Shown here in pieces: positions 1 through 6,896 of a stretch of 7,185 nucleotides of DNA. The DNA is taken from contig CAZJIU010000098.1 of the NCBI GenBank assembly GCA_964546145.1, forward strand, positions 1-7,185. The letters run 5' to 3'. Position 1 is the first letter of the stretch; the number at the start of each line of letters is the position of its first letter. The stretch comes from CAZAKO01 sp964546145. Lineage in GTDB: Bacteria; Fidelibacterota; UBA2242. The translations under genes and the position numbers were made by a program. Below the pieces are notes generated by a model. The model saw only the letters and a program-made list of their open reading frames with translations. It was not told where the DNA came from and did not search any database.

Positions 1-32
1 ATAATCCAGAGACGATAATGATTGAATCTCAT
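1..32 (-). CDS. Start of an unidentified gene, cut by the window edge
   Basis: On the minus strand an ATG at 32-30 opens a frame (MRFNHYRLWI...) that runs to the window edge without a stop. It is preceded by a purine-rich ribosome binding site (AAAGGAGGGG, complement of 50-41) with about 10 bases between AGGAGG and the ATG. It begins 45 bases after the stop of the minus-strand barrel gene, so the two probably share a transcript. Only ten codons are visible, so no function can be given. The strong ribosome binding site is the main support; a chance match cannot be excluded. Confidence 0.55.
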   Translation of the reverse strand, partial: MRFNHYRLWI

Positions 33-42
33 ATCAATTTCC

Positions 43-48
43 CCTCCT
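43..48 (-). promoter_or_regulatory. Ribosome binding site of the edge gene
   Basis: The minus-strand reading is AGGAGG within AAAGGAGGGG, near-perfect complementarity to the 16S rRNA 3' end, 10 bases before the ATG at 32. It lies between two minus-strand genes and is the strongest Shine-Dalgarno match in the window. Confidence 0.6.
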
Positions 49-77
49 TTAGGTTAATCAAAGTAGAAAGACGAGAT

Positions 78-851
78 TTAGAAAAACTCGATAAAGGTAA
101 ATTTCAGTTCGCGATTTAGATAATCAACCTTATTGCGGTTGAGCAATATGTTGATAAAGTCAACTTCCAGGTGAAAATGTTGCACCATTGTCCAGCGCAC
201 ACCGGCATTGAGGTAACCCAATCCTTTTCCTAAGCCAATGATGTTGGTTTTGTTGTCGTTTAAAGCGGCATCGTATTCGACGACGAACGAGATTTCCGGG
301 TTGATATCCTTATCCAATCCAACGTAGAAAGAGGGATCCTTATCGCCATCTTTTGTGCCCTCCAGTGGATTGTAGTCGAGACCGGCATGAATTCCCAGGT
401 TGCCCAAAAAGCGAAAATTTTTACTGGCAACCGCATAGAAGCCCTTAGCTTTGGTTTCATAGCGCTTCAGTGTATCAAGATATTCTCCCTGACCTTGAGA
501 ATTGAAACCAATTAGTACTGCTGGCATTTTTTGGGCTTCCTCGATGAAGCGGTATTTGATTTCCACTCCCGGTTGATCGTTCCAGTTGATTTTTTCATTG
601 CCGATGATGTTAGAGCCGCCATAGGAGACACCGAACATAAAGCGGCTGGAGATCCCGGCTGATATCCCCGCCTGAATTCCGCCGCCGCTGAAAAGCCGGA
701 ATTCAGCTAAATAAGCTCCCCGGGGGATAATCCCAGCGGTAGGAACGGTTACCAGATTGGTAGGTTGGGGATAGACGGTGTTCACCTGACCGGTCACACT
801 GATTTGGAATGCCAGAATAATTGCGATTAAGAACAAAACGTTTTTTTTCAT
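78..851 (-). CDS. Putative outer-membrane beta-barrel protein, family not recognised
   Basis: The 257-residue protein starts at ATG 851-849 with a clear Sec signal peptide: MKKN, a hydrophobic core at residues 5-15, and a probable cleavage site after Val-Thr-Gly (about 21|22). The mature part is rich in alternating hydrophobic/polar stretches and in Gly and aromatic residues, as in transmembrane beta strands. It ends ...KFTFIEFF, and a terminal Phe is the usual outer-membrane insertion signal. An early segment, about residues 33-45, reads TVPTAGIIPRGAY. I associate this style with uncharacterised YjbH-like or porin-like proteins of FCB-group bacteria, but this is a weak impression. The longer frame from 902 is rejected because its extra 17 residues precede the signal peptide and overlap the promoter at 874-902. 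The Shine-Dalgarno before 851 is weak (TGAG). Role (pore, surface structure or other) is unknown. Being a gene, secreted and in the outer membrane is likely; the family is not established. Confidence 0.8.
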   Translation of the reverse strand: MKKNVLFLIAIILAFQISVTGQVNTVYPQPTNLVTVPTAGIIPRGAYLAEFRLFSGGGIQAGISAGISSRFMFGVSYGGSNIIGNEKINWNDQPGVEIKYRFIEEAQKMPAVLIGFNSQGQGEYLDTLKRYETKAKGFYAVASKNFRFLGNLGIHAGLDYNPLEGTKDGDKDPSFYVGLDKDINPEISFVVEYDAALNDNKTNIIGLGKGLGYLNAGVRWTMVQHFHLEVDFINILLNRNKVDYLNRELKFTFIEFF

Positions 852-873
852 GGTTTGCTCATCAATTTTTTTG

Positions 874-902
874 AATATACATTGTCGCAGAGATAAATGC
901 AA
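874..902 (-). promoter_or_regulatory. Sigma70-like promoter for the beta-barrel gene
   Basis: Read on the minus strand, TTGCAT (902-897) is followed after exactly 17 bases by TATATT (879-874). Transcription would start near 867, giving a leader of only about 16 bases before the ATG at 851. Both hexamers match the consensus at 5 or 4 of 6 positions with optimal spacing. The location supports the 851 start over the upstream ATG at 902. Confidence 0.5.
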
Positions 903-949
903 AAAGATTCCTGAGCATCTAATGTAGATTCAAAGTTAAATTGTTTGGG

Positions 950-977
950 TTGAGCAGCCATAGTTTTGTACTATATA
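950..977 (+). promoter_or_regulatory. Candidate promoter for the FAD dehydrogenase gene
   Basis: TTGAGC (950-955) and TATATA (972-977) are separated by 16 bases, in the divergent intergenic region. Transcription would start near 984, leaving a leader of about 65 bases before the ATG at 1050. The surrounding sequence is AT-rich, so other -10-like hexamers (for example at 1001-1007) also exist; the exact site is uncertain. Confidence 0.35.
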
Positions 978-1049
978 CCCGATTGTTTTTTAGTGGTATC
1001 TTATATCTAAACATGTTAATATTCCTGGTCATTTAAAAAGGATTCTGGG

Positions 1050-2414
1050 ATGACAGGGAGAATGCAAGTTTTTGATGTAGTAATCATTGGTGGAGGATCG
1101 GCTGGCCTTTTTGCCGCTGATAATCTGGCCGGGCATGGTCTTCACGTTCTGCTGATCGAACGGGGTGACGAACCCTCTAAACGTCAGGACATGAATTTTG
1201 GAATTGGTGGCGCAGGTACCTTTTCCGATGGAAAGTTGAACCTTACCCACCGCATTGGCGGTGATCCGGAAAGCCTTGGACGAAGTCCGGAAGAGATTGA
1301 ACAATATATCGAGGATGTAGACAACCTATTTACAGAGCTGGGAGTAGAGGGTGGATATTCGGGGACAGATGGTAAATCAATTCAGGAGTTGATGCGCGCG
1401 GCGCATGCAGTGGGAGTGGATTTTATCTATGCCAGGCAGCGGCATATCGGAACCGAGCGCCTGCGTAGTTTTGTTACCCGATTCTACGAACGTCTGAGTA
1501 AAAAAGGAATTCACTTTTACGTTAACACGCTAATTCACTCAATCGAATGCGAAAACGGTTTATTTATCTTAAAAGGCGATTCCAGAGAATTTCGCTCCCG
1601 AGCGGTCGTTGCCGCCCCTGGTCGGGCAGGTGCCTATTGGCTGCGGGAGCAGGCTAGGAAACTTGGAATCGAGAACAGATACGGTCCGATTGATGTTGGT
1701 GTTCGTGTGGAGTTTCCAGCTGATATTTACAGCGAGATTGCCAAGGTCATGTATGATGCCAAATTTCGCTTGTACACTAAATCTTATGACGACCTGGTAC
1801 GGACATTTTGTACCAATCCCAACGGTTATATTGTAAAGGAAGAATTTGATGACTTTGTGTTGGTTAACGGACATGCTAAATGGGATGAGAAGACCGATAA
1901 TACCAATTTTGCCCTACTGTCACGGGTTATCCTCACGGATCCGGTTGAAGATACCACCAAATATGGTCGCGATATCGCTCGGTTGGCAACCACCATTGGT
2001 GGCGGCAAACCAATTTTGCAGCGGCTGCGGGATTTCATGATGGGTCGGCGTTCTACCTGGGATCGCATCAGCAAATCGGCCATAACTCCAACCCTGCTTG
2101 ATGTAACGCCAGGCGATATTGCGATGGCATTTCCACAGCGAATTGTTACTAATCTGATCGAGGGTTTGGATGTATTGAATCGGATTATTTCCGGGCTGCA
2201 GTCCAACACCACCTTACTTTATGCTCCGGAAATCAAATTTTATGACACTAAATATACCGTAACCCCCAATTTGGAAACTAATCTGCCCAACTTCTTTGTT
2301 GCCGGAGATGCCTGCGGGCATAGTCGGGGGATCATTTATTCGGCAGTAACCGGAATCCTGGCTGCCGAAGGGGTCTTGAAAAACCTCGGGCGTGACAAGG
2401 AGAAAGAGAGTTAG
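1050..2414 (+). CDS. FAD-dependent dehydrogenase, COG2509 type
   Basis: The 454-residue protein opens with a Rossmann FAD-binding fold: DVVIIGGGSAG at residues 9-19, and an acidic end of the second strand at Glu37 (LLIERG) that would bind the adenosine ribose. The segment GIGGAGTFSDGKLNL (51-65) is the signature I associate with the COG2509 flavoprotein dehydrogenases. Near the C-terminus FFVAGDACGHSRGI (415-428) is the second FAD-contacting motif, with Asp420 expected at the flavin ribityl chain. Length is normal for the family and there is no transmembrane segment or signal peptide, so it is probably cytoplasmic. The substrate of this family is not firmly established. The start at 1050 has a good Shine-Dalgarno (AAGGA, 1038-1042, 7 bases upstream); the alternative ATG at 1062 has its purine run too close. 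It is followed after 6 bases by the GAF-domain gene, so the two are likely cotranscribed. Confidence 0.88.
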   Translation: MTGRMQVFDVVIIGGGSAGLFAADNLAGHGLHVLLIERGDEPSKRQDMNFGIGGAGTFSDGKLNLTHRIGGDPESLGRSPEEIEQYIEDVDNLFTELGVEGGYSGTDGKSIQELMRAAHAVGVDFIYARQRHIGTERLRSFVTRFYERLSKKGIHFYVNTLIHSIECENGLFILKGDSREFRSRAVVAAPGRAGAYWLREQARKLGIENRYGPIDVGVRVEFPADIYSEIAKVMYDAKFRLYTKSYDDLVRTFCTNPNGYIVKEEFDDFVLVNGHAKWDEKTDNTNFALLSRVILTDPVEDTTKYGRDIARLATTIGGGKPILQRLRDFMMGRRSTWDRISKSAITPTLLDVTPGDIAMAFPQRIVTNLIEGLDVLNRIISGLQSNTTLLYAPEIKFYDTKYTVTPNLETNLPNFFVAGDACGHSRGIIYSAVTGILAAEGVLKNLGRDKEKES

Positions 2415-2420
2415 TCTCTG

Positions 2421-2870
2421 GTGAATTTACCGAGCTTAGATCGAATAACCGGGATCATCCAATCTGCTCTTTCCCGGGAGGCAAAATTATTGGAAATATG
2501 TCAACTGCTGAGAGAGGCCTGTTCTTATTACAATTGGGTTGGGTTTTATCTAGCCGATCAGGAGCGGGAAGAACTGGTATTGGGACCCTATATCGGTGAG
2601 CCGACCGAGCATGTGCGCATTCCTTATGGGAAGGGAATTTGTGGTCAGGTAGCTAAATCCTGGGAGACCTTAATTGTTCAGGATATCGGTACGGTAGAGA
2701 ATTATCTATCCTGCAGTGTGAATGTCAAAGCGGAAATGATTGTTCCCATTCTTAAAGGCGAACAGTTTGTCGCTGAACTAGATATTGACAGCCACCAAAA
2801 ACAGCCTTTTACGGAAAGAGATAAGGTCTATTTAAACGGGATTTGCCAGCTTATTGCGGGTCTGTTTTAA
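2421..2870 (+). CDS. GAF-domain protein related to free methionine-(R)-sulfoxide reductase
   Basis: This is a 149-residue single GAF domain without signal peptide or membrane segment. Family marks are WVGFYL (39-44), LVLGPYIGEP (52-61), RIPYGKGICG (66-75), NYLSCS (94-99), AEMIVPI (104-110) and ELDIDSH (119-125). fRMsr enzymes reduce free L-methionine-(R)-S-oxide using cysteines that in E. coli are Cys84, Cys94 and Cys118, with acidic substrate-binding residues Glu125 and Asp143. From memory, these align here at a constant offset of 20: Cys94 = Cys74, Cys118 = Cys98, Glu125 = Glu105, Asp143 = Asp123, but Cys84 = His64. The pocket and two cysteines are therefore kept and one is missing. It may be a two-cysteine reductase or a small-molecule-binding relative. 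The start is GTG at 2421, the first usable codon after the in-frame stop at 2412, 6 bases after the dehydrogenase gene, with a purine-rich AGAGAG about 10 bases upstream. Fold is sure; enzymatic activity is inference. Confidence 0.85.
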   Translation: MNLPSLDRITGIIQSALSREAKLLEICQLLREACSYYNWVGFYLADQEREELVLGPYIGEPTEHVRIPYGKGICGQVAKSWETLIVQDIGTVENYLSCSVNVKAEMIVPILKGEQFVAELDIDSHQKQPFTERDKVYLNGICQLIAGLF

Positions 2871-2990
2871 GTGACAAGAGAAGATCATGACCGGAAACAA
2901 ATTGTACTATTGTGTGTATTAAAGTTGTAAATTGTATTGTCTGTCAGAGACAACCATAATATCAGTAAAAATTAGCAAGATAAGAAAGAC

Positions 2991-2995
2991 AAGGA
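2991..2995 (+). promoter_or_regulatory. Ribosome binding site that decides the protease start
   Basis: AAGGA is placed 8 bases before the GTG at 3004, giving good spacing. An in-frame GTG at 2998 would be only 2 bases away, and an upstream in-frame TTG at 2932 has no Shine-Dalgarno. The protease therefore most likely starts at 3004. Confidence 0.65.
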
Positions 2996-3003
2996 AAGTG
3001 AGT

Positions 3004-4611
3004 GTGAAAAAAATAGTTAAATGGGTCACCGTTCCGGGATCCGTCGCTTTAGTGATAATTATCATGCTAACCCTTTCGCCTTTCGGCAGGAAAATCACTG
3101 CCGCGGGTAGCGACCTTTTTCTGAAGATCAAGGTTTTGAACGATATTATCAGTATCGTTAACGATTACTATGTGGAAGTGCCCAATTGGAACGAGGTAAT
3201 GGAAGGGGCTTATTCCGGGTTGTTGGAGAACCTGGATCCTCATTCCTTTTATATCTCAAAAAGTCAGGTTGATGGGATCACCGAAGAGTTTACTGGCAAA
3301 TTTGAGGGAATTGGGATTGAGTTTGATGTTTTGGATGGATACATCACAGTGATTGCGCCAGTTGCCGGGGCACCCGCAGAGAAAGCCGGTCTCGAGGTTG
3401 GTGATAAAATTGTCAAGATTGAGGGTGAATCGGCTTATAAGATCAAACGTGAAGATGTATCGAAAAAACTGCGTGGTCCTAAGGGCTCAGCCGTGACAGT
3501 CACCATTCGGCGCGATGGCACTGAGGATTTCGAGGTGACGATTATCCGGGATGAAATCCCACTTTTTAGTGTCTCAGCCTGTGTGATGATTGATGACAGT
3601 ACCGGCTATATTTTTGTCAATCGGTTTAGCAGTACCACAGCTGAGGAGATGGAGAAGGGGTTGGCAAGACTGAAAAAGGAAGGGATGAAGCAGCTGGTCT
3701 TGGATCTCCGCAATAACAGCGGAGGATTGATGGATCAGGCAATTGACATGGCCGATATGTTTATTGATGGTAAGCGGATGATTGTCTATACCAAAGGTCG
3801 AATTAAGGGTTCCAGTGAGGAGTTCTATTCCGGCCGGATTGATGGCTATGGCAATATACCTCTGGTGGTTCTCATCAGTCGTGGATCGGCCAGTGCTAGT
3901 GAAATTGTTGCTGGCGCAATTCAGGATTTGGATCGGGGCTTGATCGTTGGTGAAACTAGTTTTGGTAAGGGGCTTGTTCAACGTCAATATCCGTTGCGAG
4001 ATGGTTCGGCAATCAGGTTGACTGTGGCAAAATATTACACTCCAAGCGGGCGGTTAATCCAGCGACCTTATGAAGGGAATCTTGAAGATTATTATGAAGG
4101 GTTCAATGAGGAGAACCGTGATTCACTGCTGGCTGTTGAAGATACTGCTCGAGTGCGCCCACAATATCAGACTGCCCAGGGGCGGATTGTTTATGGGGGT
4201 GGCGGTATCTCTCCGGATCATTATGTTAAATTGGAGCGCAATCTCTCTGGTGAGACTTTTATATTGTTACGCCATCCTTCACGGATTTTATTTGATTTCA
4301 CGAATAAGATTGCCAATGAATACGAGAAATATCGTTCGCAGAAAGATGAGTTCTACGAAAGATTCGAATTGAGCGACCGGGACTTAGAGGCCTTTTTCGA
4401 ATTAGTTAAGGCCAAAAAAATTGATGTAGATATAGGGAAAGTCAGACCTGATGCGGACTACCTCAAGATACTTCTCAAAGCTGAACTTGCCCGGGAGTAC
4501 TGGGGCTATGATGAATACTACAAAGTAATACGATTGAGTGATAATCAGGTCGAGGCTGCAATTCAATACTTGCAAGAAGCCAGGGATATGAATTTAGGCG
4601 CAAAAACCTGA
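3004..4611 (+). CDS. ctpA: Membrane-anchored PDZ/S41 carboxy-terminal processing protease
   Basis: The 535-residue protein starts at GTG 3004. A basic N-terminus (KKIVK) and one hydrophobic segment at about residues 8-25 make a signal anchor, so the catalytic part is expected in the periplasm. A PDZ domain follows at about 100-185 (GIGIEF at 102-107, GLEVGDKIVKIEG further on); it normally binds the C-terminus of substrates. The S41 protease core contains LRNNSGGLMDQAIDMA, then SRGSASASEI (292-301) and FGKGLVQ (320-326). The catalytic set matches E. coli Prc spacing: Ser297, Lys322 (25 later) and Gln326 (4 later), all present. YGGGGISPD begins near residue 397, closing the core as in many CtpA proteins. 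About 130 further residues, mostly charged and probably helical (for example KYRSQKDEFYERFELSDRD), form a C-terminal extension of unknown role. CtpA proteases trim or degrade envelope proteins. It lies 133 bases after the GAF gene with no terminator seen between, so cotranscription is possible. Confidence 0.92.
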   Translation: MKKIVKWVTVPGSVALVIIIMLTLSPFGRKITAAGSDLFLKIKVLNDIISIVNDYYVEVPNWNEVMEGAYSGLLENLDPHSFYISKSQVDGITEEFTGKFEGIGIEFDVLDGYITVIAPVAGAPAEKAGLEVGDKIVKIEGESAYKIKREDVSKKLRGPKGSAVTVTIRRDGTEDFEVTIIRDEIPLFSVSACVMIDDSTGYIFVNRFSSTTAEEMEKGLARLKKEGMKQLVLDLRNNSGGLMDQAIDMADMFIDGKRMIVYTKGRIKGSSEEFYSGRIDGYGNIPLVVLISRGSASASEIVAGAIQDLDRGLIVGETSFGKGLVQRQYPLRDGSAIRLTVAKYYTPSGRLIQRPYEGNLEDYYEGFNEENRDSLLAVEDTARVRPQYQTAQGRIVYGGGGISPDHYVKLERNLSGETFILLRHPSRILFDFTNKIANEYEKYRSQKDEFYERFELSDRDLEAFFELVKAKKIDVDIGKVRPDADYLKILLKAELAREYWGYDEYYKVIRLSDNQVEAAIQYLQEARDMNLGAKT

Positions 4612-4634
4612 TCCTTTTCCCGTCGTTAATAATG

Positions 4635-4663
4635 TTGACTTTTAATAAATATTGGATTAAAAT
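4635..4663 (+). promoter_or_regulatory. Sigma70-like promoter of the exbB-exbD-exbD-tonB operon
   Basis: TTGACT (4635-4640) and TAAAAT (4658-4663) are 17 bases apart, each matching the consensus at 5 of 6 positions. A start near 4670 would leave a leader of about 42 bases before the exbB ATG at 4712, with the GGAGG ribosome binding site at 4697-4701. No obvious Fur-like or other operator palindrome was recognised around it, so any iron or nutrient regulation is not visible here. Confidence 0.55.
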
Positions 4664-4711
4664 AGCAAGAAATTTGATGTTTTTGAATCACACAATGGAG
4701 GATACAATTCG

Positions 4712-5329
4712 ATGTTAATTAAGCTGTTCAATGATGGTGGGATTTTCATGTGGCCCATTCTCATTCTGTTTATTTTCGGGTTGATGATCTGCCTGGAAAG
4801 AGTCTATACTCTGACCCGCGCCTCATTGGCGACGAAGAGCTTCATCCCGAAGTTGAATAAGGCTTTGAGGGAAGAAGGTGTGAATTCAGCCCTCGAAGTG
4901 TGCAAATCAACTCCTGGTCCCATTGCTGAAATATTCCATGCTGGGCTGTCGCGTGTCTCGCAAGGGATAGACGTTGTGGAGAAGTCCATTGAGTCAGCCG
5001 GTTCGGTTGAGATGGCTTTTTTGGAAAAGGGAATGATTTGGCTGGCGACGGTTATCTCGATCGCACCAATGCTGGGATTTACCGGAACAGTTTCCGGTAT
5101 GGTGAACGCATTCAATGCAATTGCCGCAGCTAACAACATCTCACCGGCAATCGTTGCGTCCGGTATTTCCGAAGCCTTGTTGACAACCCTTTTTGGATTG
5201 ATAGTCGCAATGACCATTCAAATTTTTTACAATTTATTTACCGCCCGGGTTGATGCTATCATCGTTGATATGGAAGAGAATTCGATTAAACTGCTGGACA
5301 CCTTGGCGGGTGAACAGTTTAAAGAGTAG
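4712..5329 (+). CDS. exbB: ExbB/TolQ/MotA-family proton channel protein
   Basis: This 205-residue inner-membrane protein has three hydrophobic helices at about residues 11-30, 108-133 and 150-173, and a cytoplasmic region between the first two. The family signature GFTGTVSGMV (122-131) and SGISEALLTTLFGL (151-164) are clear. The residues lining the proton path in E. coli ExbB (Thr148, Glu176, Thr181) correspond here, with the same spacing, to Thr126, Glu154 and Thr159. ExbB forms a pentamer around ExbD and uses the proton motive force to drive TonB. Length is a little short relative to E. coli ExbB, which has an extended N-terminus, and close to typical TolQ/ExbB of other phyla. GGAGG lies 10 bases upstream. 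Two exbD genes and tonB follow directly, which favours ExbB over TolQ, because no tolA, tolB or pal is seen. Confidence 0.93.
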   Translation: MLIKLFNDGGIFMWPILILFIFGLMICLERVYTLTRASLATKSFIPKLNKALREEGVNSALEVCKSTPGPIAEIFHAGLSRVSQGIDVVEKSIESAGSVEMAFLEKGMIWLATVISIAPMLGFTGTVSGMVNAFNAIAAANNISPAIVASGISEALLTTLFGLIVAMTIQIFYNLFTARVDAIIVDMEENSIKLLDTLAGEQFKE

Positions 5330-5341
5330 GTACCTTTTACA

Positions 5342-5737
5342 ATGGGTTTAGTCAGGAAAAAAGTACGTATTGCCGAAATCCCTTCCGGTTCGCTGGCAGA
5401 TATTGCTTTTTTACTCCTGATATTTTTTATGGTTGCTACAACTATTGATATGGATAAGGGGATTGGAATTGTATTGCCCTCGGCCCAAGATAGTGAAATT
5501 GAGATGTCCAAGAAGAATATCACTAGTATCCTGATTGATCCCCGCGGTACAGTCTTAATGGATGAGAAAGAGGTCTCTATTAAAGATATCAAAGCTAAAG
5601 TTGAAGCCCTGCAGCTCCAGAATCCCAAAATGGTTTTTTCGGTCAAGGCTCACCCGCTGACTAAATATCGGACTTATATCGAGGTTTTGGATCAGTTAAA
5701 GCAGGCTAAAACCCGGGTAATCTCGATCGCAGAGTAA
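5342..5737 (+). CDS. exbD: ExbD-family protein, first copy
   Basis: The 131-residue protein has a short cytoplasmic tail, a single transmembrane helix (about residues 17-34, LADIAFLLLIFFMV) and a periplasmic domain of about 95 residues. Asp20 near the start of the helix corresponds to the essential proton-carrying Asp25 of E. coli ExbD. The helix is followed by the usual charged linker and the TKYRTYIEVLDQLKQA segment of the C-terminal fold. It begins 12 bases after exbB; the ribosome binding site is weak (AGG at 5328-5330 overlapping the exbB stop), suggesting translational coupling. Paired with a second, divergent ExbD immediately downstream. Confidence 0.92.
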   Translation: MGLVRKKVRIAEIPSGSLADIAFLLLIFFMVATTIDMDKGIGIVLPSAQDSEIEMSKKNITSILIDPRGTVLMDEKEVSIKDIKAKVEALQLQNPKMVFSVKAHPLTKYRTYIEVLDQLKQAKTRVISIAE

Positions 5738-5747
5738 GGAGCTGAGA

Positions 5748-6152
5748 GTGGAATTAAAGAAAAAAAGTCAGTTGAAAGCCTCGATTCCAACCGCCTCCCT
5801 GCCGGATATTGTATTCATGCTCATTTTCTTTTTCATGGTCTCTTCGGTTTTGAGAAGTCATGAAGGGTTACAAATCCTGATGCCCAAGGCTAAGCAGATT
5901 GAAAAGTTGGAATCTAATGTGCATGTGGCATATATCTGGATTTCCAAAGAGGGCTTGATTTCTATAGACGGTAGGCTCTATCAGCCGCAGAGCGTTCGCT
6001 CGGTAATGTATGAAAAGCGGACAGTTGATCCCCAATTGATCGTGTCCATCCGAGCTGATGAGCTGGTCAATATGGACCTGATCGGTCAAATCCACAAAGA
6101 GTTGCGTCTGGCTGATGCGCTGGCGGTGAATTATTCCACAAGGGCAATATAA
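5748..6152 (+). CDS. exbD: ExbD-family protein, second copy
   Basis: The 134-residue protein has the ExbD plan: basic tail (ELKKKSQLKA), one transmembrane helix (about residues 17-34, LPDIVFMLIFFFMV) and a periplasmic domain. Asp20 again matches the essential helix Asp of ExbD, so this copy should be functional in proton transfer. Outside the helix it has diverged strongly from the first copy, for example in the periplasmic part around VHVAYIWISKEG. The start is GTG 5748, with AAGGAG (5736-5741) overlapping the preceding stop and 6 bases of spacing. The gap to the first exbD is 10 bases. TolR is an alternative name for this fold, but the tonB neighbour argues for ExbD. Confidence 0.9.
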   Translation: MELKKKSQLKASIPTASLPDIVFMLIFFFMVSSVLRSHEGLQILMPKAKQIEKLESNVHVAYIWISKEGLISIDGRLYQPQSVRSVMYEKRTVDPQLIVSIRADELVNMDLIGQIHKELRLADALAVNYSTRAI

Positions 6153-6161
6153 GGAACGAAG

Positions 6162-6830
6162 ATGATTCTGAGACAGGATCAAGAAGTCAGTCTTAAGTTG
6201 AAATATCCGCTAGTGTTGCGAGTTAGTTTAGTAATCTCCCTCCTATTTATCATAGTAATGTTTGCAACGATTCCCAAATCCAGCAATGTTGGAGAGGCCG
6301 AGAAAGAGATTCGGATCGAAATCGAAACGATTGAAATTCCAATTATCGAGCAGAAAATTGAGGCTGCCAAACCGCCCTCCCGACCTGCGATTCCGGTAGA
6401 GGTCGAGGATGATGAATTATTGGATGATGTGACGATTGAAGGGACGACGGATATCTCCAGCTATGAAGCCTGGGAAGCACCACCCCCGCCACCAGCCGCA
6501 CAGGATGAGGATACCGGACCACGTATCCGGTTTATCCCCTATGATGAACCGCCTGAACCATTGGGTGGTTTTGCTGCTATTCAGAGAAACATAGTCTACC
6601 CTGAAATTGCCCAGGAAGCCGGGATTGAGGGAACCGTAGTCGTTCAGGCTTATGTTAGTGAATTCGGTAATGTTACCGAGTGTGTGATTCTCAAGGGTGT
6701 ACCCAACACCGGTCTGGATGAAGCCGCGGTAGCCGCAATCAAAAAAACAAGGTTCAAACCTGCCAAACAGCGCGACCGCAATGTCGGCGTGTACATCTCA
6801 ATCCCCGTAATATTCAAATTGCAGAACTAG
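6162..6830 (+). CDS. tonB: TonB energy-transducer protein
   Basis: The 222-residue protein has a short cytoplasmic N-terminus, one transmembrane anchor at about residues 16-37, an acidic/proline-rich periplasmic spacer (acidic run at 77-90, five prolines at 107-111) and a C-terminal TonB domain from about 135 to 222. The domain shows YPEIAQEAGIEGTVVVQ from residue 146, GLDEAAVAAIKKTRFKPA (184-201) and a final strand ISIPVIFKL. This domain contacts the TonB box of outer-membrane receptors and passes on the energy harvested by ExbB/ExbD. The anchor has Ser22 but Ser26 where the E. coli SxxxH motif has its His20. AAGGAA (6151-6155) overlaps the preceding stop with 6 bases of spacing to the ATG. 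No receptor gene is in the window. A terminator follows 36 bases after the stop. Confidence 0.93.
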   Translation: MILRQDQEVSLKLKYPLVLRVSLVISLLFIIVMFATIPKSSNVGEAEKEIRIEIETIEIPIIEQKIEAAKPPSRPAIPVEVEDDELLDDVTIEGTTDISSYEAWEAPPPPPAAQDEDTGPRIRFIPYDEPPEPLGGFAAIQRNIVYPEIAQEAGIEGTVVVQAYVSEFGNVTECVILKGVPNTGLDEAAVAAIKKTRFKPAKQRDRNVGVYISIPVIFKLQN

Positions 6831-6848
6831 TTAAACTTTCTTTATAAA
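6819..6848 (+). promoter_or_regulatory. Weak candidate promoter overlapping the tonB end
   Basis: TTGCAG (6819-6824) and TATAAA (6843-6848) are 18 bases apart. If real, transcription would begin near 6855, just before the terminator hairpin at 6866, making that hairpin a leader element of the downstream tonB-like gene. AT-rich sequence makes such matches common by chance. Confidence 0.2.
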
Positions 6849-6865
6849 TCTAATAACCAAAACAT

Positions 6866-6896
6866 AATGCAGTAGGATCTACTGCATTTTTATTTT
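6866..6896 (+). terminator. Intrinsic terminator after tonB
   Basis: A perfect 10-base-pair stem is formed by AATGCAGTAG (6866-6875) and CTACTGCATT (6879-6888), with a 3-base GAT loop. It is followed by TTTTT, A, TTTT (6887-6896). This is a good Rho-independent terminator shape, although the stem is only moderately GC-rich. It closes the exbB-exbD-exbD-tonB operon. Confidence 0.8.

Noticed and set aside
852..902. Upstream extension of the beta-barrel gene to an ATG at 902.
   Set aside because: It would put 17 polar residues ahead of a clear signal peptide and would overlap a well-formed promoter at 874-902.
2937..2953. Small inverted repeat TTGTCT-GTCAG-AGACAA between the GAF gene and the protease gene.
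   Set aside because: Only six base pairs and no T-tract follow, so it is not a credible terminator; too short to call an operator.
2932..3003. Longer N-terminus of the S41 protease starting at TTG 2932 or GTG 2998.
   Set aside because: The GTG at 3004 has AAGGA at proper spacing and gives a normal signal anchor; the other starts lack a usable ribosome binding site.
3574..3987. Long open frame on the minus strand inside the protease gene.
   Set aside because: Antisense shadow of a strongly conserved coding region; no ribosome binding site or recognisable protein features.
5227..5646. Long open frame on the minus strand across exbB and exbD.
   Set aside because: Antisense to two well-supported genes, with no family features of its own.
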